The translations under genes and the position numbers were made by a program. This document shows, one piece after another, positions 50,401 to 62,400 of a DNA stretch of 64,000 nt. Numbering within the stretch: position 1 is the stretch's first letter; each line of letters begins with the position of its first letter. The stretch comes from Chaetorhynchus papuensis (Eukaryota > Chordata > Aves > Passeriformes > Rhipiduridae), in NCBI GenBank assembly GCA_013396525.1, contig VWYX01001156.1, forward strand, positions 120,858-184,857. Reading direction: 5' to 3'. The notes below the pieces were generated by a model. That model made no database searches. It saw nothing but the letters and a program-made list of their open reading frames with translations, and was not told the DNA's origin.

Positions 50401-53400
50401 CTTCAGCGTTCATTAGAGCTGGCTTAGCATCCGTCTCCCATTTTCCTTCCCCTGACCTTACCCAGTGGGTTTGCAGAGCTGCTGGATGACTCAAGGGTCA
50501 GCTGGGTTGGAGCTGAGTCAGCCTCATCAAATTACAGTCAATTTGCTTAAACCTTGGTTTGTTGAGGAAGATGTGGCAGTGGTCACTCATAGTTTGCTAA
50601 TTTTATTTAGAAAAAAATGACATCATTACAAAGAACTCTTTTAACCTGATTTCAAAGCTGGCTGGAGGCTGCAGATGAATGGAGTATTCCTCACCCTGCC
50701 CTGTCTGCTCCCTCCATACAGGAAAGGAGTGGTGCAGAACACGCTCCAAATGGCATTTCCTATTTTGTTCAACTGGCAGCATCTGAACACCGAGTCCATG
50801 CAGGCCAACTGCAAAAATCTCACCTGCACCCCAAATGAATTTAATTGCAGTTTTTCTAGCCCTCAGGGTGGATCAGAACCTTGTAGACATGCATAGTTTG
50901 AATATTGTAGACATGCATATTCACGATCAGGACAGACTTGGATCGTTTTCCTGGTGCAGGGAGGTTATACTGACTGGACAGTTTTTTGGTGTGTTTTTCC
51001 AAGAGCAGCAGGAATATTTTAGCCATAGTTCTGCCAACGCAAATCCTGTTTATCTGAGTGCTCTTGTGAGAGGCTGATTCGCTGTGAGACAGTTTATGAG
51101 CAATTTACTGAAAGACTTGAAGTCCTGCTTGACAGCTGAGTTTGAGATTTACCTAAAGTCTTTAAGCAGCACTGAACTCTCAGTAGGGAGACCCGGTATC
51201 ACATAGGAAAGGCACGAGTACCTGAGGCACAGAGTGAAGTTTGCTTTAGGAAAGTCACTCACTTCCCAAAGCACGAGGAGAATGGTGTTGTTCCCTTGGT
51301 TGAGTGCAGGCTACTCATTCTTGCACTTCAAAACCAGGTGAAGGTGGTTTCAATGCCAGAAGTCTGCCTAAATTCCCTTCCTTAGTGAACACATCCTAAA
51401 GGCCCAGCCTTGGCTGTCCGTGAACATCTCTTCATAAACACAGGTTTTAATTAAATGTCTCCACGCAGGTTTACAAAGAGAACGGACTCAAAGCCTGCAG
51501 TCGTGGATTTTTATTGTATATATTTCATGGGAAAAAATAACTAAGGCTTGTTACCCCATTTGGGAGAGTAACCCGAACCACATGGGGTGTTTACAGCAGG
51601 AAAAGGAATTGTCCCTGCTCCACGTACTGGAAGTGTGCAGCTCCTGGATCATTCTTCCCATGCACAGAGGAGGAAGAAAAGGCTGTGTGCTCATAGTCAG
51701 TATTTCAGTTTGAGCTTTGGAGTTCACAAATAAGCTGGAAATAGAGAACAGTTTGAAACCATCAGTTTTGATTCTCTTAACCTTTAGTGGGACTGGGTTA
51801 GCTGCTGACCAGCACAGCTGAGGCAGCTATAGCACTCCTGATTCTGTCCTGAATTATTTGCTTTTCCTTAACATTTCCTTTCCTTTAAGCCCCTACTGCA
51901 CAGCCAAACTGAAAGCCCATCTCAGTGGGTGTCTGTGCTGTGAGTGACCGAGCAGCTTCTGTCCTGGGGGACCTGCGGAGCATCAGGAAGGGCTGAGACC
52001 AAGGAGCTTCAGGGAGCACCTGCTAAGGGGGAGAGCTTTGGTGTGTGTGTAAAGCAGAATGTGCTGCCAGTGTGTGAGCAGTGCTGAGAAAGGAGCAGGT
52101 CAGGACAGAGAAGGGCTTTTTCCGGTAGAAGATGATCCAGAATACCAACACCTACACTTCGGCTCTCCTCAAGGAACAGCAAACTGGTGACCTGCCACGA
52201 TTCTCCAGCAGATGCTCTGTCCCTTGGATGTTGGACAGATGGGCACAGACTGGCACAGCAGATTAGTGAGGAGCTGTTTGCCCGGTGCTCAGGGCTGGCA
52301 GTGCTCCCCCAAGGGCTCTTTGGCTTCTGGAGCAGAAGGAGTTACATGTCAGTGATTAATTAGGAATCCCCTGTCTGATGTGAGTGCTCAGAGCAGGGTG
52401 GCCTGGTGGGGTGTCTTTGTGTAACGGTCCCGTCCTGCAGATGTTGTTTGGGAGTGTGGGTTCCAAGTCTTGCCAACTAACTTTTCTTTATTTGTACTGA
52501 GTGCATTTGATGTTGCATCATTTCCTCGGTAAGAACAGTTTTATTTTTGACTGGAGTGTTTGTCAGGTGGGGGAAATCCTAAATGTGAGTGCTCTCTGGT
52601 GGTGGAGATTTCTGCTTCAGTGTTCCCATTTCTGCAGTGTATTTTCCAGGAGCAACTGCATGTGAATAGACCCTGCCTGGACTTAAAGATTTTTTTTTTT
52701 TTTAACTCCTTTCCCTAAAAATAAAAACTACAAAACAAAGTAAAAGCCTTTTTCTTGCCTTAGTGGACTTCTTTCCTAGAGAAGAATTTCTCTCCCTTAA
52801 AATGATTTGTATTCTGTGACTCACTGGTTTTTATTTTCTCATTATCAATTGATGTTTTAATGAGGTAATAAAAACTGGTATAAAAACTTCTCATGAAAGA
52901 GCTGATGTTCCTCCTCAAAATAACCCCCAAGAATTAAATACTGTGAATTGCCTTTTGGCTGCTGAGCTGCTGGAGAGAGGGGACTGAGGGGAGACTCACT
53001 GGGGCTGCAGCTCCTCCCCAGGGGCAGCTCTGATCTCTGCTCCCTGTGCCAGGGACAGGACCCCAGGGAATGGCTGGAGCTGTGCCAGGAAGGGTCAGGC
53101 TGGATCTCAGGGAAAGGTTCTTCCCCCAGAGGGTGCTGGGCACTGCCCAGGCTCCCCAGGGAATGGTCCCGGCCCCGAGGCTGCCAGAGCTCCAGGAGCG
53201 TTTGGACAGCGCTGCCAGGGATGCCCAGGGTGGGGTTGTTGGGGTGTCTGTGCAGGGCCAGGGGTGGGACTGGCTGATCCTTGGGGTCCCTTCCAGCCCA
53301 GGATATTCCATGATTCTATGACACTGATACAGAAATTATTCAAATGGAATTATTCCAGGGAAATGTTTTGTTGTAGCACAAGCTGATGTGATTTCCATGA

Positions 53401-56400
53401 GATACAAAAGCAAGGTTTGACCCTGGGTGTGTCGCCCCAGGAGTGGACACTGGGGTTCCTTTTATCAAGGAACTTTTTTTGATCGAGGAACTGCATTGTT
53501 GTTGCTTTGAATAACGAAACCCCAGTTCTGTGTGTTACACCTCAGCACTAAAGTGACTCTGCTGGCTGTGAAAAGCACCAAATGAATTCATGGTCTTGTT
53601 TTGTGACCTTGCCCTGCAGAGGAATCATGGATTTAACACAGCTTAAAAGCTCCTGATTTGCACTGCCCTCGTGGGTTGTTTTCTTAAGCTTTCCTGAGTT
53701 CTCCATGGGCAAGGCAAAGCCGGCTCTCCCACCAGAGCCCTGCAGCCAGGAAAACAGGCCCTGCTGTTCTTGGCCTGCTGCTGTGCTGAGCCATGCTCGG
53801 GGATGAAAAGGGGCTTTATCAGCAATGAGGGCTGAGGAGCCGGAGCTCCTGGTGGGAACATCTGAGCACAGCTCTGGAATTTTAACTCTGGTGCTAGGAA
53901 ATAAAGAGAAATGAACTGAGAGGTAAATGGGAGTGTCACTTGTTCATAAACTCTGTATCCCCAAAGCCAGGCTGGAGAGGTGCCTGTTTGTCAAGCCTGG
54001 AGATGGATCCTTCTTCCCCCTCATCTCCATCTGCCTTTTGCCACAGAGCTGAAGACACAGCTCATCAGAGCCCAGTAAAACCTTTTAGAACTTGGCTTGG
54101 AGGCCCAATGTGGGATCTGTCGTCTGAGCTGAGCTGCGGGGAAGTGACAGGCAGGATGTGAGGCTGCTGCCTGTGCCAGCACCCTGGCTGGAACCTCTCC
54201 GGAGCGGGGGCTCTGCAGGGACAGGCTGGCAGGGCCAGATCTGGAGGTTCTGCTTAGAGGCAGAGGGTGCTGGGCACTGCCCAGGCTCCCCAGGGAATGG
54301 TCCCGGCCCCGAGGCTGCCAGAGCTCCAGGAGCGTTTGGACAGCGCTGCCAGGGATGCCCAGGGTGGGGTTGTTGGGGTGTCTGTGCAGGGCCAGGAGTT
54401 GGACTCGATGGTCCCTGTATGTCCCTTCCCACTCAGGACATTCCCTGATTCTATGATTCACTCAGGGACACTGAACTGTCATGGGAAGAAACTTAAACTG
54501 GGTCTGGCAATGCAAGCTTACATAATTCATTACTTAAGGAAGAGGTCAGAGTATTGGGTGCTGTGATGGTGGCTTGGCACGACACTGCAGCAGGAATGGC
54601 CTTTATTTCTTTATTTCTCCTCAGCTAAACCAACCCCCCTCACCCTCTCCGTGGCCATGAACCTTCCAGCTGCTCATGGGGTTTAAAACCTCATCCACAA
54701 TCTGCTGGATCTTTATTTTCAGCATCAGTAGTGCCTTGAGCAGCAGTTCTGTGCTGCTGGGCAGGGACTTGAGAGAGTTCTCCATTGGGTAACTCACCTT
54801 TTTTGGGTGTCCATCTCCAAAAGGTGGGAACGATTCTGCTCATTGTGATGTCCTTGTGGTTTCCATGACATATTGATGTCCCAGTGTGACTTGATCTCCT
54901 AAATACCAACAGTGTTGTCTGGGTTTGGTTTATCAAGCTCTCTCCTCTGTGTATGCAGAGTCCCCCATGGGCTCCCAGCCTGGTATCCCATCCCTTTGCA
55001 CTTCTACCTGTTTGGGATCTTCCAAAAAATCAGAATTAGGGCTATTGGCATTGCTAATTATGTTGACCTTATCTTTTCTAAAACATTACTGGTACCTTTC
55101 AAACAGCATATATCTCAAAAATGTAAAATAACAGCATTTTAAGCTCATTATTGTTTTGGGAAATGCCCATCAGGACACCTTCAGTTAAAAGTGAGGTAGG
55201 AACAAGAGGATGTTTTGCAATTCTCGTGTCTTCCCAGTGCAGTATTCCAGGAGGAAGCTGGAGTTGGAGGCACAAACACTTCTAGAAAGTGGAATGCTGG
55301 TTGCTGGATGATATTTCTTGAGTTTTATTACACCTGCTAAAAACTGAGGCTTCCAAGATGCTGCAGAAAATTCTCAAATGAACAATAGAAAATGTCAGGG
55401 CTGTCACCACATGGGGGTGGTAATAAATTCAATAAAGTAATGCTGGAATTTGTGCCGGAGTCCATCCGGATTCGAGGCTCTCGGGCTGTGTGGAGGGGTT
55501 CTGGTGCCATCTAATGTCCCGAGGTTTAAGTACAGCTGCAGACAGGGATTGGCGCTGGAAATCCAGCGTTCGTGTGTTGATCCCTAAACCTGCTGCTGTC
55601 CTTTCTCCTCCTGAGAAACAAATGCTGTGTGAATTCCTCAACTGTTAATCTGGAATTATTCTGAGCTCTCCTCATAGGTAACCTTCAATAAAATAGGAAT
55701 TTATTTGGAAACATCTTCTAACTTAAACACTTTTTAAAAACTAACATCAAGTTCTTTTCTGTCTTGTTTGCAGAAAGAATCGAAGGGCCGGGTAGGGATA
55801 GGAGTGGTGTAGTTTAGGGTTGTTTGCACACATTCTTAGATATTTTTCCCCTCTAGTTTAGCGGCAGTGATGGTACCAAAGTGCCTTCCAGCAAAAAGGA
55901 CTCATTGCTAGAGCTGAGAGGCTGCAATTCCCTCCTGGGCTTCTGTCTTTGTTTACTTTCAAGTGTGATTAGACCTCTCAGTGGGGGCTTCAGAACTTCT
56001 GCTCCTCTGGCCTGAGGGGTCATGGACAACTACAGAATGTGAAAAAAGAATTTGCCTGTAAATCCCCTTTATGAAGCAGATTAGATTTGCTCCTCACACT
56101 CGTGTTCACTTACTGTCAGTTGTAGAAACTGTGAATTCCATATCATGTGTCTGGAAGTGAAACAGAGGTAGAAATGTCCTTTGTAGGTGGTGGAACTCCA
56201 AGCCAGCCCTGGGTCGTTGTCCTTGTACCCCTGGGTCTCTGTTTCTCTGCTGTGCCATCCCTGCTCGGGGCACGTCCAGAGCCAGGGTTTTATTGTGGTG
56301 CTTCCAAAGGGTGATGGATGGAAGAGTTCACCCGATGGCCCGGGCAGCTGCCTGTCCTGAACCTCTGCACTTGTCTGATTTGTGCCTTTTGTCTGCTGCC

Positions 56401-59400
56401 GGGCAGGTTCGAGAAAGGCCGGATTTACACCTTTATCGGGGAGGTGGTTGTTTCCATGAATCCTTACAAGAACCTGAACATCTACGGGCGGGACACGATC
56501 GAGCAGTACCGGGGCAGGGAGCTCTACGAGAGGCCTCCCCACCTCTTTGCCATCGCTGATGCCGCTTACAAAGCCATGAAGAGACGATCCAAAGACACCT
56601 GCATTGTCATCTCAGGTAGGCTGGGAGGGCTCTGCATGGTGATGAGCACTTGATCTGTGTGAAATTCCAGGCAGAAGGAGAATAATTGTTTGGCTAATGA
56701 CAGCGTTTTATAAAAGAAACTTCATTAATCTTAAAGCTGCTCATTTGCATTTGAATCCGTGTGTGGAGGCCGGCACAATTATTTCTTATCTCATTCAAGT
56801 GCTGGTGCCAGTCAGGAGCTGGATCTGTGCCTGCAGAGGGATAATGTGAGCAGGAGCCCTGTGTCTGCTCCGGGGCGTGACCTGAGATCAGGTGTGACCT
56901 CGAATCAGGAGAGCTGGGATCAGGAGTGACCTGGGATCAGCAGAGGTGGGCTTGTCTCCCCTCAGAAGCTGCTGATTTTTGTCGCTGCTGATTTTTGTCG
57001 CTGCCCTGACTGGCCACTGTTTGTTCCCTGCTCCCTTGGAAAGGCCGTGGCTCCATCAGTGGGAGCAGGGCTGGTACCGGAGTGATCCCTGGCTGGATCC
57101 TGGCACTTGGTTTCCTTGATGTCCCCGTGCTCGGGCAGCTCTGAAAGGAGAGAGCCCCGGGCTGGGGTGCTGAACAGTGGCCCCTTGTGCTGCTGCAGGC
57201 CAGGCTTTCTCCTCTAACAATATTCCTTTGATCCTCTGTGTGCCAGCCCTTTTCCCGACCTGTGAAATCTCACAGCACAATTGCTCAAAGTCAGCCCAGC
57301 AGCAGCAGCAGCCAGGCAGGGTTATGGCTGTGTTTAGAAAACGTCCCAAGTGCACACAAAGATTGCTTTAAAAAGAAAAACTCAAACCCTCCAGGCACTG
57401 CTGGGGTAGAATTGAGGTCTTCTGTCCAATGATTTGTTTTGCTTTTTTCATCTGTTTGGTCACCGTGGTGTTTCTGCCCCCAGGTGAAAGCGGGGCTGGG
57501 AAAACTGAGGCCAGTAAATACATAATGCAGTACATAGCAGCCATCACCAACCCCGGGCAGAGGGCTGAGGTGGAGAGGTAAGGCCTGGGCTGGAAAAGAA
57601 GGGAAATTCTCCTGCTTGTGGATCTCTTTCTGTGAGCTCTGCAGCACCACGTTATCAGACGGTCTCTTGTACATGCTGATTTATACTTAACTTCTTCAGG
57701 TACTGCTTTTACTGTGGGAATTTTGCAGTATTAATTGCTGAAATCACAGTGAAAATTTATTTTGAAAGTTCAAACTTTCAAAATCAAAACAGCATCTAGG
57801 AACACCATCCATGCAATATCAACCATCTAATGGCAGGACTCAATGATCTTAGAGGTCTTTTCCAACCGAAATGATTCTAAATCACTTTTCCTGAGGCAAA
57901 TTGCCTGAAATTTGGGTGGGCTAGAACACCATGTGGAGTGCAAGGAGTGTATTCCATGACCTTCCAGGCTCCCATGATTCTGAATTGCAAAATGTCCCTC
58001 TCTGTCCTGGAGTAAAAGTTTTGGAGCAAAGAACGTGGCTTTCTGCAGAAACAGACTTAAACCTACCTGGAACGAACTTCTGAAAATGACTTGAAAAAGA
58101 GTTCAGAAAATTGGTTTCAGAATTCAAATGTGTGTAGAAACTGAATTTCTGGTGCTGTTTTCAGGGCGGGGGTCTGGTCTTTGAACCAAAGAGCATTTGC
58201 TTGCTCTGAGGAGCATTGCTGACAGCTCCCAGCTGATTTCCCATGGGATTGCTGATGTCATCCACATCTGCCCAAATCTGCCATCAAAGAGCATCACTGC
58301 TGTCATTGAATTCTTCTGGCTGTGAAAAAAAATCCCACGGTGGGAGTGTTGAAGTCTTACCCTGTTCCCTTTTCCATCCATCCATCCATCCATCCCTGTT
58401 GCAGAGTGAAGAACATCCTGCTGAAATCCAACTGTGTGTTGGAGGCCTTTGGCAACGCCAAAACAAACCGCAACGACAATTCCAGCCGCTTTGGAAAATA
58501 CATGGACATCAACTTCGACTTCAAGGGAGATCCCATAGGTGGGCACATCAATAATTACCTGCTAGAAAAGGTAAGGCACCCTCCCTTCCAGGGTTACAGC
58601 CTTTGCTGGAGTTACTTTTGCAATCTGGGCTTTTCCAGTAGAAAGTTTTCCGTTCAAACGTGTACAGCAGGTGAGGTATGAGGGCGTAATTCCAGGGCTT
58701 AAATTTTCCTCAGGAGTCAGGAAAGCCACTGCAGTGCTGGCAGGGCCCTGTTTCTGGAGCACCACAACTTCCAGGGCTCACCAGGAACAGGGCTGTGTTA
58801 CCCAAAGGATTTTGCGGGGGGGTGTGTGGAGTTTAATCTCAGTTTTTATTTTGGATGCAATTTACCCTCTGCACAGCTCCTGCTTTGTAAATCCTGCTCT
58901 GAGCTCTTCCTGGAGGAGGAGACCTCCAGGGCTGTAGGGAGCAAGTCTGCTGGAGCAGTGTTATTTTGGAATAATGCCACAGCCTTGGGTGAGCTGTTGG
59001 TAGTGTTGTTTTTATATATTCCAAGTGATCCTGAGCATAATTATTTTCTTCATGTCATTAAGTGGTGTCTGAAAACATTGGAATATGCAAAACTGGAGAA
59101 ACCAGGCGTGAGCCATTAACAGTTCTTGCTGTGTGAGACATGTCTGGCTTTGATTATGTGTTTGACCACATCTGCCAACACCCTTTTTTGTTTGTGTTTC
59201 TTTTTTACTTCTCCCCTTATTTCCCTGAAGTCTATTTTCAGAATAAACACTTTATTTTAAAAAACAAAACAACAAACCCAAACATTTAACTTGGGATACT
59301 TTGATGTAAAAAGAGGGCTGGGATTGCAGCTGCAGTGACTTAAATCCTGATGATTTATTTATCCTGATTGTTTATTTCATATTCTTGACTTCTCCCAAGT

Positions 59401-62400
59401 TAAATTTGTTTCCATTTGAAAGCAGTGGAGGCTCTGGCCCAAACACAAGCTGTAACAGACAGTGGCTTTGCAGCAGGAACACACTGAATCATGGAACATC
59501 CTGGGTTGGAAGGGACCTACAAGGATCACCCAGTCCCATCCATAGCCCTGCCCAGACTCCCCAACAACCCCACCCTGGGCATCCCTGGCAGTGCTGTCCA
59601 AACGCTCCTGGAGCTCTGGCAGCCTCGGGGCCGGGACCATTCCCTGGGGAGCCTGGGCAGTGCCCAGCACCCTCTGGGGGAAGAACCTTTCCCTGATCTC
59701 CAACCTAAACCTCCCCAACACAGCTTTGTTCCTCATCACTCTCCATAGTTCAAACTTGTAGCATAAAATAAGGACACGTTGCTTGATGACTGAATGTCTG
59801 CTGCATTTAACCCTTTTTTGTGCTGTTTTACACTGGTTTGGAATGAGGATTCTGGAGTGGAGCTACGGCTCCCTGGAACAAGGCCCTTGTGTCAGAGCAG
59901 AGCATTCCCTGGTACTGTGGCTGGGAGCTGTGGGCAGCCTGTCCTGGGGGTGTAGGAGTGGTGACCAGCAGGCCCTGAGCATTTGTCTGTAGTCATAGAT
60001 TCCTGGTTTTCATTTCCAGTGATTAAGTAATTCTAAAACTAAAATGAAGTTTTATTTCACTCTTCCATGAAAGCCACCCTGTGGTTCCCACATGGGATTC
60101 CTGGGTGGAAGTAGAACATTGCAGCTCTTACACAAGCTGGTACTTCTGACTGTAGAGCGCAAGCTCCAGGGTTGCACGTGTGTGATGGTGTTCCCAAGAG
60201 CCTGAGTGTGGGGTGGGATGGATTTGGGGTGTCCTGGTGACCTGGGTGTCTGAGGGGAGGTGCTGATGTCCCACTAACACCCAGTGCTGTGCTTTGTTCC
60301 CCCAGTCCCGAGTGATCGTGCAGCAGCCTGGGGAGCGAAGCTTCCACTCCTTCTACCAGGTTTGTGTTCCTTTGCTGGAGCAGTGACTTGTCCCCAGTTT
60401 CCTTTGCTGGAGCAGTGACTTGTCCCCACTTTCCTTTGCTGGAGCAGTGACTTGTCCCCACTTTCCTTTGTTGGAGCAGTGACTTGTCCCCAGTTTCTTT
60501 TGCTGGAGCAGTGACTTGTCCCCAGTTTCCTTTGCTGGAGCAGTGACTTGTCCCCAGTTTCCTTTGCTGGAGCAGTGACTTGTCCCCAGTTTCCCAGACG
60601 CTTTGGGCAGAACACTCAGGGCTTTCACCCTCTCATGTATTTTGCAGAAGGTTCCCTTTTGCAGCATCTTGGGTGATCTTGGGTTCTTCAGTTCTCTGCG
60701 GGGGCCTGGGCTGGGAGGGAGCCTGGGAAGATGGATTGTTTTCTATCCTCCAGTCCCATATTAACACATTTATAAACTTAAAAGGAGGCTGACTAAACAA
60801 ATATGGTAGGACATTGGACTTTGACTCACTGTTTTATTTGTAGTAAGTCTAATCCCTCTATTTTCTCTTGAGGCCTTTAGTCCATATGGAAGTAATTTTA
60901 TGACACCAAGTTGACTTTTTTTTGGTTTTTGGATGTTTTTTAATGTCTTCCACATTGTGTGGTGGTTCCCTGTGTGTCCTTTGGGAGATATGGTCAGCCT
61001 ATTAGTGTAACCTTGATTCTGCAGTGAGAGAAGGGGAGGTTTGTTTATTTTTTTCCCACTTCTTCAGTACTCCATGGTGGCATGTTAGCACTTTCTTCAG
61101 GGATGTGTCATTTCCAGGAGGAAAAGTCTCTATGTGGCCAATGTGCTTGCCAGGGCAAGCTGTGGCATGGCCCAGGTGTGAACAGGTCTGTGAGGGGGTT
61201 CAGGCTGGATTTTATACAGTTGTGACAGTAAAGGACAGTGATTTGTGGTGGCAGAGCCCTGCACCAGTGCAGACTCTGTGTCTTGCACGTTGTGCTCCAC
61301 ATATTGCAGCAGTAATTAATATTTTTATGATTTTGCTTGTCAAGCAGATGAATAAGAGACAGAAAAAAGAAGGATTTTATATTTTCCATTCACCATTTCT
61401 TAAAACACTCTTCATGCAGCTCCTGCAGGGAGGTTCTGAGCAGCTCCTGCGTTCTCTGCACCTCCAGAAGGATGCATCAGCCTACAGCTACATCTGCCCT
61501 GGGGCACAGCTCAAGGTGAGGGGTCTGAGGGACCCAGGGACAGCTTGACATTGGGAATGCTGCTGGAAATGCTCAAGGCACTGCTGAGCTAGCAGAAGTT
61601 GAGATCAGTGGGGATGAATATGGAAAGGTGACACTGGTGTGCTGTTTGTAATGAAGTTTCTGGCACTACATGATAAAGCGTGAGTTTACTTAAATCATAG
61701 AAAAAATATCCCTCTATTCTGCTTAAAATATACAAATATACCTGTGCATGTTCATGTGTCTGCTTATAAACAGCAATAAAAGGATTTATTAATAAATGCA
61801 GGTGTAGATATTTGACACATTACCAGTGGCAGACATTCCATGCTCCATGATGGGTAACTTCAACTGCTTTCTGCACCAAAAAGCCATGAGGACTCTTTTT
61901 TTTTTGCAGCAGGATCTTTGAGTTACTGAAGCACTGAGTCTTCATGTCTGACTTGTCCTCCAGGGGGAACTCTGAGCAGGAAAGAAGGGAACAAACCCAT
62001 AAAGTTTTTAGAACAAGATCCTGAACACTTTGGATACATCTGGAGTTGTCCCTAGTGTTGTCCTTTTGAAGCAAGGTCCAGACCCAAGGCTCCCTGATTT
62101 CCTAGGTGCTTCTGTGAGATGCACTTTGGTACAGAAACCCAGAGACCTCCTCACATGCCAGATGACTCTCTCTAAAAATGGGCATCAAAAACAAACCCAG
62201 GAGGCTGCAGGGAGGGAGGGAGAGGCTCAGCTTGAGAAAGGTGGAGAACAGAGACTTCCTGCAGGTGCTCTGCAGCCTCTGCTCAGAGGGTCTGTGACTG
62301 CACAGATTGTCCTGTTCTTCTGGGATTTTTTATGAACTCTTTCTCAGCAAATTCCACTGGGAAATTTCTTGTGCTGTGGTGGATTTCTGCATATCCTGCT

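Larger units (their letters stand above)
20453..56406 (+). other. MYO1D: MYO1D intron 1, ~36 kb
   Basis: A very long first intron with few recognisable repeats: CR1 tails at 20848, 25452, 34488, 44869, 52968 and 54261, plus short homopolymers near 39297, 41210, 45974 and 52690. I found no internal exon with family similarity, no tRNA or rRNA and no array. The AT-rich, repeat-poor parts (roughly 21000-25400, 29800-34400, 37600-44800 and 45200-52900) are where regulatory elements would be expected. This is inference from composition and position, not a recognised element. Confidence 0.9.
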
